A DNA stretch of 64,000 nucleotides, taken from positions 5,518,001 through 5,582,000 of the forward strand of contig NZ_AP022601.1 of NCBI RefSeq assembly GCF_010726765.1, in the 5' to 3' direction. The position numbers and the translations under genes were made by a program. This document shows positions 28,946-37,415 of this stretch, piece by piece. The notes under the pieces were generated by a model. The model was not told the DNA's origin, ran no database searches, and saw only the letters and a list, made by a program, of their open reading frames with translations. The stretch comes from Mycobacterium gallinarum. Lineage in GTDB: Bacteria > Actinomycetota > Actinomycetes > Mycobacteriales > Mycobacteriaceae. Each line of letters begins with the position of its first letter. The first letter of the stretch is position 1.

Positions 28946-30478
28946 TCAGTCCTCGGTGGGGCGCAGCACCGCCAGCACGGTGAGGAGCAAGATCTTGAAG
29001 TCCAGCAGCAGCGACCAGTTCTGGATGTAGTAGTTGTCCCATTCGGCTCGATCGGCGATCGAGGTCTGTCCTCGAAGTCCGTGCACCTGGGCCCAGCCGG
29101 TGATGCCGGCCTTCACCCGGTGCCGCTCGCCGTAGCGCCGGACGTGCATCTCGAACAGTTCGACGAACTCTGGCCGCTCAGGACGCGGACCGACCATGCT
29201 CATGTCGCCGCGCAGCACGTTGAGCAGCTGGGGGAGCTCATCCAGGGACGTCTTGCGCATGAACTTACCGATTCGGGTGCGCCGATCTTCACCCTCCACG
29301 CCGCCGGGCGCCGCGCCTTCCTGCGGTTCGAAGTTCGCGCCGGCCGGATCCGCGGGACGCATGCTGCGGAACTTCAGACAGCCGAAGACCTTGCCGTCAC
29401 GCCCAATTCGTTCCTGACTGAAGAAGATCGGCCCCGGCGAACTCAGCTTGACCGCGAGCATCAAAGCGATGAACAGCGGGGAGATGAGCACGAGGCCGAG
29501 CAAGGCGCCGGAGCGGTCCACCGCATGCTTGACCGCGAATTGCCACCCCTTCGGATCGACGCGCGACAGCACCATCAGCGGGACGCCGCCCATGTGCTCG
29601 ATCCTCGTGTTGCTGCCGACGGCATCCATCAATCGGGGCACGACGCGGACCCGCATTCCGAGCTCCTGCGCCTGATGGGCGATCCGCCCCAGCTTCTCGT
29701 CTGGCAATGACGATGGCGCGATGATGAGATCTTCGGCGCGCGTGGCACGCTGGGCGCTTTCGAGATTGTCCGCGGTGCCCAGATACGGCACCCCCAGCAG
29801 TCCGGCCATCTCCACTTCGCTCGGCCGGGCATCGTCGAGCAGCCCTTCCGGCCACAGACCGTATTCCGGCACCTGCTGCATCCGCGAGATGAGCTGATGG
29901 GCCACTGGTCCCGAGCCCACGACCAGCGCCGGAGCCCCCACATGAAACTTCCGCCGCAGCCAGCGGTTCGACACCGACCTGACTAGGCGCACCGCGGGGA
30001 TCAGGATCGCCGCGCACACCCAGATCCGCAGAACCAGTTCGCTGGGCCGGATGTACGGCACGACGACTCCACCGGTCTCCAGGCGAGGCACGAGAAGCAG
30101 CATGACGGTCAAGGTCGCCAGCGCCGCCACCGCAATGGACGTCTCCACCGGTTCGAAATCGTCGAGAAACCCCTGTCCCAACTTCTGTCGGTACAACCGG
30201 CGAGTGGAAAGAACGACGATCACGATCGGTACGAACAACCACGAATAGAAGGCGATGTTGCGCTCGTGGACCAAATCGCCGACCCACCACTGGGCCAGAA
30301 GGACCGAGATGGCGGCGTAGAGGGCGTCGACCGCGAGGGTGATCGCCGAGTACCACGGGTCAGAGCGAACGCGTTCGAGAAGGCGCGGCGGACCCGTCGC
30401 TGCACTCTGTTGAACCGGCGCCGACGCGGCCTGCAATCGCGGCGTGGTGGGTCTGGTGCTAGGCGTGTGGGTCGTCAC
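28946..30478 (-). CDS. Polyprenyl-phosphate sugar-1-phosphate transferase (initiating enzyme, WbaP/CpsE type)
   Basis: A 510-residue membrane enzyme that starts repeat-unit synthesis by moving a hexose-1-phosphate from an NDP-sugar to polyprenyl phosphate. There are four N-terminal membrane helices (~55-175), a CoA-binding-like Rossmann region (VGAPALVVGSGPVAHQL), a fifth helix (LLGLVLISPLFIALMLAVKL), and the catalytic domain with PGPIFFSQERIGRDGK, KFRSMR, RKTSLDELPQLLNVLRGDMSMVGPRP and GITGWAQVHGLRGQT. Start GTG 30478 follows AGGTG; TTG 30526 would add 16 residues without similarity. It is the key enzyme defining the locus as Wzx/Wzy type. Confidence 0.92.
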   Translation of the reverse strand: MTTHTPSTRPTTPRLQAASAPVQQSAATGPPRLLERVRSDPWYSAITLAVDALYAAISVLLAQWWVGDLVHERNIAFYSWLFVPIVIVVLSTRRLYRQKLGQGFLDDFEPVETSIAVAALATLTVMLLLVPRLETGGVVVPYIRPSELVLRIWVCAAILIPAVRLVRSVSNRWLRRKFHVGAPALVVGSGPVAHQLISRMQQVPEYGLWPEGLLDDARPSEVEMAGLLGVPYLGTADNLESAQRATRAEDLIIAPSSLPDEKLGRIAHQAQELGMRVRVVPRLMDAVGSNTRIEHMGGVPLMVLSRVDPKGWQFAVKHAVDRSGALLGLVLISPLFIALMLAVKLSSPGPIFFSQERIGRDGKVFGCLKFRSMRPADPAGANFEPQEGAAPGGVEGEDRRTRIGKFMRKTSLDELPQLLNVLRGDMSMVGPRPERPEFVELFEMHVRRYGERHRVKAGITGWAQVHGLRGQTSIADRAEWDNYYIQNWSLLLDFKILLLTVLAVLRPTED

Positions 30479-30534
30479 CCCATGGCACCTAGCTGCATCA
30501 GTCAACCCCCGACGTATCGTTGGCAACCGATTTT

Positions 30535-30549
30535 AGGTGCGCTGCACCT
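30535..30549. promoter_or_regulatory. Short palindrome upstream of sugar transferase gene
   Basis: Perfect AGGTGC-GCT-GCACCT inverted repeat overlapping TAAAAT on the minus strand (30536-30531), a possible -10 box for the sugar transferase gene. Evidence is limited to symmetry and place. Confidence 0.35.
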
Positions 30550-30649
30550 CCCCACGCGGTGGAATGAGCGGGCGACTCAATAAGAAAGCAATTTGCGCAC
30601 AATAACGACGGTTACGCGCACGTAAGTTTTGGCAGCCTGGTTTGCTGCT

Positions 30650-31363
30650 TCAGTACGGCTTTGAGCCGAAAATGCGCTCCATCGCGAGCGCCGCCAGATC
30701 CGTGAGCACCTGCACGTGGCCGGTTCCCCAGAGTCGCGGTTTGTCGTCGAATACACAAAGGGTGCCGATCGCATGGCCTTCGTGATCGATCAGAGGTATG
30801 CCGAGGTACGCCGCGATCGCGCCGCTGCGGACCACCGGATGATTCTTGAACACCGGATCGGCTCGCGCGTCTTCGAGCACCAAAGGAGTGCGGTCCGCCA
30901 CCGCGTACTGACAAATCGATTGGTCGAGTGTCACCTCGCGGTTTTCGGGCACCGACATATCGCCCATTCCTACGGTGCTCTTGAAGAATTGTCGGTCGGC
31001 ATCGATCAGGGACACCGCCGAAAACGGGGCGTCCAGGGCGTCGGCGGCCGCCCGCGTGATCCGGTCGTAGACCGCTTCCACGGGAGAATCGAGCAGTCCG
31101 GTCTCGCGCAGTGCGGCCAGCCGATCGGGGTCGGCGATGACCGCCGAGACGTCTGGCATCGAATCGCTGTCGAGAACGCCGGTTTGGGAGAGATGTGCAA
31201 GCAGGTCCTTCGTCGAAGGCTTCTCGGCGCGCACCTGGTCGGCGACCATCTGGGCGGCCACGGCTCGCATGACGTAGGTGTTGACGTCCTCGCCTGCCTC
31301 GCGCGCAGCGTCTTCGAGCGAGCGGTTGAGCCAGTCATCGAACCCCGGCACCGAGTTGGTCAC
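30650..31363 (-). CDS. GAF-domain protein with ribbon-helix-helix-like N terminus
   Basis: A 237-residue cytosolic protein. Residues ~5-45 (FDDWLNRSLEDAAREAGE-DVNTYVMRAVAAQMV) resemble a ribbon-helix-helix DNA-binding unit. After a linker (~50-85), a GAF domain occupies ~90-235 with DRLAALRETGLLDSP, SLIDADRQFFKS, ICQYAVADRTPLVLEDAR and YLGIPLIDHEGHAIGTLCVFD. GAF domains of this type bind small ligands or sense redox or light. It lies inside the exopolysaccharide locus on the same strand as bcsB-like 2 and the sugar transferase, so it may be the local regulator. Start GTG 31363. DNA binding is a guess from sequence pattern. Confidence 0.8.
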   Translation of the reverse strand: MTNSVPGFDDWLNRSLEDAAREAGEDVNTYVMRAVAAQMVADQVRAEKPSTKDLLAHLSQTGVLDSDSMPDVSAVIADPDRLAALRETGLLDSPVEAVYDRITRAAADALDAPFSAVSLIDADRQFFKSTVGMGDMSVPENREVTLDQSICQYAVADRTPLVLEDARADPVFKNHPVVRSGAIAAYLGIPLIDHEGHAIGTLCVFDDKPRLWGTGHVQVLTDLAALAMERIFGSKPY

Positions 31364-31425
31364 GAAATTAACGTTAGCTGAAAAGAACCGGACCCGCGCA
31401 TGTCAGAGCAAATATCCGAATGCGC

Positions 31426-33462
31426 TCAGACTCTTTGCTCAGGTTCGGTCAGCGGCTCATCATCCGGCGGATTCGCGGCGGTGCGTCGCCTGCGTGACCA
31501 CAGGATCGCCGCAACCACAGCGATCGCTGCGAGCACAGCGATCCCGACGGCGATGGGGATCCATTGATCCACCGACTTCGGCAGCGCCGGCGTCGGAGAC
31601 GGTTCGAAAACGTTGCCTGTGTCCCGAATGGCGACGTTGGTTGGGACGCGTGCCTCGCCAGCGGCAAGAACGTCCCCGGTGAGCGCGGACCAGCCACCAT
31701 CCAAGCCGTCGAGGTAATCGAAGAGCGGGTCCACCAGCGACCACGAAGACGTCGACGTGACAAGGACCACCGACCGGTTGCGGGGCTGGTCGGCGAAGGC
31801 CTGGATGGATCCGAGACCGTCCTCGATGTTGGCGCGAAGCTCGGTGGGCAGTGCGACATCGACGGCTGTGCCGTCGCCGCCCAGCGGTGGATTCAGCGTC
31901 GTCTGCTCGATCGCCTTCGAGTTGGCCACTATGAGCGCGCCGGTGTCGGAATCGGCGGCGGTCTTGAGATCGACGACCTCCGGCGTCAGTTGCGTGCTCG
32001 TGAGACGAGCGATCGCGCCGACCACCCGCGCGGCATACGAGAGCTGATCGGGACCGCTGCCGTCCAACGCGACCATGAAGCGGGGGCTGAACTCCGATGG
32101 AAAGGCGCCAAACCCGTTGAGCGGGGGCCCTCCCCGCTGCATGGTCAACGTCGATCGCGGATCGACCTGGAAGCTGATGGGCGCGGTCAACGGTCCACAT
32201 GCTTCGTGTGGCGAGTAGGTGAACGCGAAGTCGAGGTTGACCCCCTGACCGAATGCCGGGCGCTGCAGGTCGAACGTCGCATCGAGAACACCGGTGTTGT
32301 CCAGTGCGGTCCGGTAGACGACGATTCCGTTGGACCGGATGACGACACTCGCGGCGTCGTCCTTGGGCACCGGGGTGTAGTCGGCGAGCAAATGGACCTG
32401 CACGCTGTCGACTCGGCCCGCGCCCAACGCAGAGCGGTCCACACCGATCGTGAGGCTGCCGGTTCGAAGAACGTCGGTCTTGCCGCTCAAGTTCAACTGG
32501 CTGAACGTCAATGTGTCGCCGCTCAGCGGGGTTTCCGATCCCGGTTGGTCGACCCGCGACGCACGTGTCTGCGCCAGCGACTGGAGCTGATTGACGAGCA
32601 GCGAGGCCTGGGCCGACAGCTCGTCACCACTACCGGAGATCCGCAGGTATGCGTCCGGGCTTCCGGCCCTTTCGACGGTCAGGCCTGCGGGGCCGCCTGC
32701 CTCGACGACGACGGCGCGCGCCAGCTGGGTTGCGGGCGGCGGGGCGGCGCCGCGCGGTTGGGGGACGACCGTGATCGCCATCGGCTGGATGTTGTAGAGG
32801 CGCGCGAGAGTGGTGACCAACGTCAGCGCCGTCTGCTGTTCCGCGGCGTCGGCGTCGGCGGGCGCATACATGGTGACCCGCTCCAGCACGGGCGGGAAGA
32901 AATTCGCGATCGTGGTTGCCGGCGCCTCGGTGCCGGCGAACACGGTTCCCAGGTCGCTGAGAAACAACTGCTGCAGCGGGCCGCAGAATCCGGCGGCGTT
33001 GTTGAGTGGGCGCACAGTGAACGAAAGGTCGATGGTCGATGACCGCACCCGGGCGCCCGTGATGTCGACATCGAAGGGCGTCGTCGCCTGAGCAGCCGCC
33101 TTGGGTGGCAGGCCGACCGTCCCCAGAAATTTTCCGTCTCCGTCGCTGATCTCGAGGAACCCGGCATCGATGTTGATGGGAGCGTGGATGACGCCTTGCA
33201 CTCGGGTCGGAGAAAGCCCCGGGGGTACCGGTATCGCCAAATCAGTTGGGCTGTCGGCGCTGAGATACACCTCCGGTTTCAATCCAAGCGCGGGCCAGTC
33301 CAACCTGACCGTCGCCGGGGGCGGCGGATCGGCATTCTCGTCGGGTTGCGCAACTGCTGTGCCAGCCGGTGAAATCGCGAGCACCGACGACAGAATGATC
33401 AGTGCCGAAATCAGCGCACGCGCCGCGCAGCTGCGATCAACAACAGCGGCGACCGGGTGCAC
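31426..33462 (-). CDS. Second secreted BcsB-like protein
   Basis: A 678-residue protein with a signal peptide (SALIILSSVLAISPAGTAVAQ), a large extracytoplasmic region and a C-terminal membrane helix (WIPIAVGIAVLAAIAVVAAILW) followed by RRRR. It shares architecture and several segments with the 24792-26738 protein, for example FTVRPLNNAAGFCG...IANFFPPVLERVTMYAP, the position-equivalent of DFLPTVLEKMTIFVP. Start GTG 33462 is preceded by GGGGGTAG. It probably acts together with, or on a different step from, the first copy. No cyclic-di-GMP synthase gene is present in the locus. Confidence 0.7.
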   Translation of the reverse strand: MHPVAAVVDRSCAARALISALIILSSVLAISPAGTAVAQPDENADPPPPATVRLDWPALGLKPEVYLSADSPTDLAIPVPPGLSPTRVQGVIHAPINIDAGFLEISDGDGKFLGTVGLPPKAAAQATTPFDVDITGARVRSSTIDLSFTVRPLNNAAGFCGPLQQLFLSDLGTVFAGTEAPATTIANFFPPVLERVTMYAPADADAAEQQTALTLVTTLARLYNIQPMAITVVPQPRGAAPPPATQLARAVVVEAGGPAGLTVERAGSPDAYLRISGSGDELSAQASLLVNQLQSLAQTRASRVDQPGSETPLSGDTLTFSQLNLSGKTDVLRTGSLTIGVDRSALGAGRVDSVQVHLLADYTPVPKDDAASVVIRSNGIVVYRTALDNTGVLDATFDLQRPAFGQGVNLDFAFTYSPHEACGPLTAPISFQVDPRSTLTMQRGGPPLNGFGAFPSEFSPRFMVALDGSGPDQLSYAARVVGAIARLTSTQLTPEVVDLKTAADSDTGALIVANSKAIEQTTLNPPLGGDGTAVDVALPTELRANIEDGLGSIQAFADQPRNRSVVLVTSTSSWSLVDPLFDYLDGLDGGWSALTGDVLAAGEARVPTNVAIRDTGNVFEPSPTPALPKSVDQWIPIAVGIAVLAAIAVVAAILWSRRRRTAANPPDDEPLTEPEQRV

Positions 33463-33509
33463 GGCTCTACCCCCAATTGTTCGAGCTTCGTAATCCCAAC
33501 AGGGGTTGG

Positions 33510-33515
33510 ACTATA
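33510..33515 (-). promoter_or_regulatory. Putative -10 box of second BcsB-like gene
   Basis: TATAGT on the minus strand, about 48 bp before GTG 33462. The surrounding stretch 33463-33702 is the divergent control region between this gene and the Wzz/kinase gene and is AT-richer than its flanks. No clear -35 box was identified. Confidence 0.35.
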
Positions 33516-33702
33516 CCGGCGGACATCGCAGGCGGATGCGTTATTGGAGGCCCGGAGAAGCCATCTCACGAGTTAGCCAACTTCTACGATTATCACCGTC
33601 AAGGCGATTCATTCTGGGATAGCGTGTTACGACTTGCGCGCGCCTGATGAGCTCGCGTGGAAGTGGCGAATGAGGGGGGTATCAGCCGGTGAAGGGTCGC
33701 GT

Positions 33703-35091
33703 TTGACTGTTCAAGAGTTCGCCAAGATTCTGCGTGCCCGGTGGAAGTTAATCTGCGGCACAATTGCCGTCGTTGTATTGGCTGCGGTCGGTTACTCGCT
33801 ACTCGCCATTCCGCAATACCAGGCCTCGGTGCGACTCTTTGTCTCCACGCCATCCGACGGAACGAACACTCAGACATACGACGGCGGTCTCTTCGCGGAA
33901 CGCCGCGTGCTCTCATACACCGAGTTGTTGACCGGCGACATCGCGGCTCAGCGCACCATCGACAAGCTCGGCCTCGACATGACTGCGGCCCAACTTCAGG
34001 AGAAAGTCGAAGCCGTCGTGCCGGCCGAAACCGTGTTGATCGACGTGACGGTCACCGATTCCTCGCCGACCCGAGCCCGCGACATCGCCAATACATTGGC
34101 CGATGAGTTCGTCGTCATGGCGGCCCGATTGGAGACCCCCGAATTGGGGCAGCCACCCAACGCGCGAGTCGTCGTACAGCAGCGTGCCGAGGTACCGAGC
34201 AGCCCGGTGAATTCGAAGACGAAACGAATTCTGGCGATCGCCGCCTTGGTGGGTGCACTGCTGGGTGTCGTCATTGCTGTCATACGTGACCGGATGGATG
34301 ATTCGGTGAAGAGTCCAGACGCGCTGGAAGGGACCACCGGCGTCGGCCTGCTCGCCGACATTCCGTTCGACGCGCAGCGCAGAACACAACCGCTGGTCCG
34401 GTTCGAGAGCGATCGCTCGGCGTTCGCCAACGCATTTCGTGAGCTGCGGATCAATCTGCGATTTCTGCAGATCGCCGAGGGACCCCGCGTGCTTGTCATC
34501 ACGAGCTGCGTTCCTGCTCAGGGCACGACGATGACGGCGGTCAACTTGTCGCTCGCGTTGGCGGACGCCGGCCACAACGTCGTGATCGTCGACGGTGACC
34601 TGCGCCGCCCCAGGGTGGCGGCGAGTTTCGACCTTGCCGGGGACGCCGGTCTGAGCGACGTACTCAGCGGTGCGGTCCCCCTACGGGATTCGTTGCAGGA
34701 GACCGGTTTCGCCCATCTGAGCGCGCTCACGTCCGGAGCCATCCCGGGTGATCCGACCGAGCTGCTGGAGTCTCGAGCGACCGCGGATGTCCTGGGACAG
34801 CTGAGTGGGCAATTCGACTATGTCGTCGTCGACTCGCCGTCTCTACTCGTCAAGGATGCCGCGATTCTGGCGACGAGCGCTCAGGGAGTGCTGATCGTCG
34901 CGCGGTCGGGCCAGACCACGCGCAAGCAACTGGGCGATGCGATTCACACGCTCAGACGAGCTGGTGCGCCATTGCTCGGCTCTGTGTTGTCGATGACACG
35001 TGCAAAAAAGCGGTCGAAGGGTGACGACTACTACCGCAATCCGGACGCCGGACAGGGCGGGCAAAAGCGCCGCGGCACTCACCAGAAGTGA
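33703..35091 (+). CDS. Wzz/BY-kinase-type polysaccharide copolymerase with degenerate P-loop
   Basis: A 462-residue fusion. The N-terminal Wzz chain-length domain starts TVQEFAKILRARWK with TM1 at ~16-36 and TM2 ILAIAALVGALLGVVIAVI at ~165-185. A cytosolic ParA/BY-kinase domain follows, with VIVDGDLRRPRV (Walker A') and YVVVDSPSLL (Walker B). Walker A reads CVPAQGTTMT: the invariant Lys is Thr275. A short DDYYRN tyrosine pair is at the C terminus. Start TTG 33703 follows GAAGGG; ATG 33670 is an alternative. It controls polymer length and export with the Wzy next door. Confidence 0.85.
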   Translation: MTVQEFAKILRARWKLICGTIAVVVLAAVGYSLLAIPQYQASVRLFVSTPSDGTNTQTYDGGLFAERRVLSYTELLTGDIAAQRTIDKLGLDMTAAQLQEKVEAVVPAETVLIDVTVTDSSPTRARDIANTLADEFVVMAARLETPELGQPPNARVVVQQRAEVPSSPVNSKTKRILAIAALVGALLGVVIAVIRDRMDDSVKSPDALEGTTGVGLLADIPFDAQRRTQPLVRFESDRSAFANAFRELRINLRFLQIAEGPRVLVITSCVPAQGTTMTAVNLSLALADAGHNVVIVDGDLRRPRVAASFDLAGDAGLSDVLSGAVPLRDSLQETGFAHLSALTSGAIPGDPTELLESRATADVLGQLSGQFDYVVVDSPSLLVKDAAILATSAQGVLIVARSGQTTRKQLGDAIHTLRRAGAPLLGSVLSMTRAKKRSKGDDYYRNPDAGQGGQKRRGTHQK

Positions 35092-35106
35092 TTGGGCCCG
35101 CACATC

Positions 35107-36480
35107 ATGGACCGCTACGGACCACCGCGCGACGGAATCCCCGCCACGTTCGTAGCCTCGGTTCCGAGAAACGCGAGCGCCGCCACGACGCCGCCCGAGC
35201 GGTCATTCGGCACGTTCGTTGCGGCCCTTCCGCGCCTGTTCCGCACGGGAGCAACGGATTTCCGGCGTCACGAGTACGCGTTTGCGTTGCTGATCGTCAC
35301 TGCCATCGGGCTGGTCGTCGTCCCCGACTTGATCACGTATCTGACTGTCGAGCACGAACCGATCCTGCCGCCGGGGGAGGCCACCACCTCAGCGGATCTT
35401 CCGATCGCCCAACTTGCCAGTCTGGGCGGATCGGCGCTCCTGCTTGCGCTGAGCACCGCTGTCGTCTTCATGCGTGGCTACCCGAACCGCGATATCACCG
35501 GTGTCCTCCTGCTGCTGCTCGCGGTGAACCTGCCCTATCTCGTGAGCCCGAAACTCCCTCCCGTAGTCGACTTTCCGAAGATCGTTCTCGCCAATGTCTT
35601 CATCCTTGCGCTCTGGAAAGTGGGGGCACCCGTCGCGGGGCTGAAATGGCTTCCGCTCACTGTCGCGGTGATCGCGGGCTACTCGCTGATCGGCGGACTG
35701 CTCATTCCCGACTACGCGATGTACAACCCCAACTCCGAAAAGGCGATCATCCCGGGCTGGGAGCTGGCGGGTCCTTTCGGCCACGCGAACGTGCTCGGGA
35801 TGTACTGCGCACTCGCGTTTGCGCTCACACCCCTCATCGTCGACCGGAGATGGCGCCTTCTTGTCGGATCTATTCTGTTCGTGACGATGGTGGCCGCAGC
35901 GTCGAGAACTGCGCTGATCGCGGCCGGTCTGGTCGCGTTGTGGTGGGTGATCTGCTGGTTCAAATCGTCGAAATCGATCCGGCTTGCCGGGACGGTCCTC
36001 GTCAGCGTCACCGCATCCGCAATGTTCGTGTTTCCCTTCCTGCATTGGGACCCGCGCGCTTTCACTGAGCGTGCCCACGTGTGGGCGGAAAGTCTGCGAG
36101 TGTGGCAGCAGTCGCCTGCGGTCGGCATGGGTGTCAACTGGTTCCTGGACGATGCACAGGCAATGGGGAACGTCGCCAAGTGGGCGTTCGTGGGGACTGG
36201 ACACAACGTGGTCGTGGACACCCTGGTGAGATCCGGTCTCATCGGAATTGTCGTGTTCCTGCCTCTCCTCATCGCAGCGGTGGCATCGACTCGTGCGTTG
36301 CCTGTGACAAGTCAGCAGATCGCCTGTTTCGGATTTATGATGGCGTTTTTCCTGGGCGCGACAACAGAGGCCAGTTGGGCGCTGCTTCCCAATCTGCAGT
36401 TGTTTCCGATCAGTGGACTGGTATTCGCCGTGCTGATCGTGACCAGGCGTGACGCCCAGGTCCCCGACGGACCGCTGTGA
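35107..36480 (+). CDS. O-antigen ligase/Wzy polymerase-like membrane protein
   Basis: A 457-residue integral membrane protein with about ten helices. The Wzy_C/WaaL-type extracytoplasmic loop contains GWELAGPFGHANVLGMYCAL and later GMGVNWF...GTGHNVVVDTLVRSGLIG, where conserved His and Arg residues bind lipid-linked sugar. It joins repeat units, or ligates the glycan, at the outer face of the membrane. Start ATG 35107 (TTG 35092 possible). The stop overlaps the GT2 start (GTGA), placing it in the + strand operon kinase-wzy-GT2-wzx. Confidence 0.87.
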   Translation: MDRYGPPRDGIPATFVASVPRNASAATTPPERSFGTFVAALPRLFRTGATDFRRHEYAFALLIVTAIGLVVVPDLITYLTVEHEPILPPGEATTSADLPIAQLASLGGSALLLALSTAVVFMRGYPNRDITGVLLLLLAVNLPYLVSPKLPPVVDFPKIVLANVFILALWKVGAPVAGLKWLPLTVAVIAGYSLIGGLLIPDYAMYNPNSEKAIIPGWELAGPFGHANVLGMYCALAFALTPLIVDRRWRLLVGSILFVTMVAAASRTALIAAGLVALWWVICWFKSSKSIRLAGTVLVSVTASAMFVFPFLHWDPRAFTERAHVWAESLRVWQQSPAVGMGVNWFLDDAQAMGNVAKWAFVGTGHNVVVDTLVRSGLIGIVVFLPLLIAAVASTRALPVTSQQIACFGFMMAFFLGATTEASWALLPNLQLFPISGLVFAVLIVTRRDAQVPDGPL

Positions 36481-37403
36481 GTGCCAAGAAGGCGGTGAGC
36501 GTCGTCATCCCGACGATCGGTCGGCCCAGCTTGCGGACAGCTGTGGAGTCGGCGCTCGGTCAAACGGCACCTCCGGTGGAGGTCATCGTCGTCGTCGATG
36601 CGGATTGTGAACCCGATCTACCCAACTCGTCAGCCGTCCGCGTGCTGCGAACTTCAGGAGGCGTCGGGCCGAGTCTGGCGAAGCATCTCGGCATCGAGTC
36701 GGCGAATGGAGATATCGTTGCGCTGCTCGATGATGACGACGTATGGCGACGGGACAAACTCGAGATCCAGCTGGATGCTGCGCCGCCAGGGGAACAATGG
36801 ATCGTGGCGTCGCGCTTCTCCGTACACATCGATGGACGTGACCCGATCATCGGGCCGCGCACCCTGATCGGGCGCAATGAACCGGTCGCCCCGTACCTGT
36901 TCGAACTCCGTGAGCGACAGGCGTTCAACATGGTTCAGACATCAACGCTCGTGTTTCCACGGGCGTTGACTCAGACGGTGCCGATGTCAGTGGCCGCCGG
37001 TTCGATACACGACGACCCGAAGTGGTTGATTCATGTGCGGCGTGCGTATCCGGATCTGCCCATCGTGCAGGTCGCCGAGCCGCTGGTCGACATCGTGTGG
37101 ACGGCGGCGTCGCTGTCGCGGTCGGGGGTTGATCGCAGTCAGGACCTGATCGATTGGGGCATAGCCGAACTCGGTGGTGAGTCCAAGAGAGTGCTGGGGG
37201 ATTACCTACTGACCTCGCCGGTCGGTTCCGCACTGGGGGCTGGTTCGCCCCGCGGTATCGCCAGGTCGGTTGTCGCGGCAGTCCGTTACGGTCGCCCGGG
37301 CCGGCTGGCATGGGCGAGCGTAGTCAAGTCGATGCTGCGTCTCAGTGGGGGGCGGGCGAGAGCGTTCGTTACTCGCTTGGCCGGCCCTTCGAAGAAACTG
37401 TGA
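36477..37403 (+). CDS. Family 2 glycosyltransferase
   Basis: A 308-residue GT-A enzyme adding a sugar to the lipid-linked repeat unit on the cytosolic face. N terminus VSVVIPTIGRPSLRTAVESAL, nucleotide-binding region VVVDADC, DxD-type motif ALLDDDDVWRRDKL (~residues 80-93), and acceptor region SIHDDPKWLIHVRR. No membrane helix. Start GTG 36477 overlaps the preceding stop. Donor and acceptor are unknown. Confidence 0.88.
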   Translation: MSAKKAVSVVIPTIGRPSLRTAVESALGQTAPPVEVIVVVDADCEPDLPNSSAVRVLRTSGGVGPSLAKHLGIESANGDIVALLDDDDVWRRDKLEIQLDAAPPGEQWIVASRFSVHIDGRDPIIGPRTLIGRNEPVAPYLFELRERQAFNMVQTSTLVFPRALTQTVPMSVAAGSIHDDPKWLIHVRRAYPDLPIVQVAEPLVDIVWTAASLSRSGVDRSQDLIDWGIAELGGESKRVLGDYLLTSPVGSALGAGSPRGIARSVVAAVRYGRPGRLAWASVVKSMLRLSGGRARAFVTRLAGPSKKL

Positions 37404-37415
37404 CTCGATCCGCTC

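Noticed and set aside
31564..33042. 492-residue plus-strand open frame opposite the second BcsB-like gene
   Set aside because: No signal peptide, helix pattern or family motif; composition of an antisense shadow. The minus-strand gene has signal peptide and anchor.
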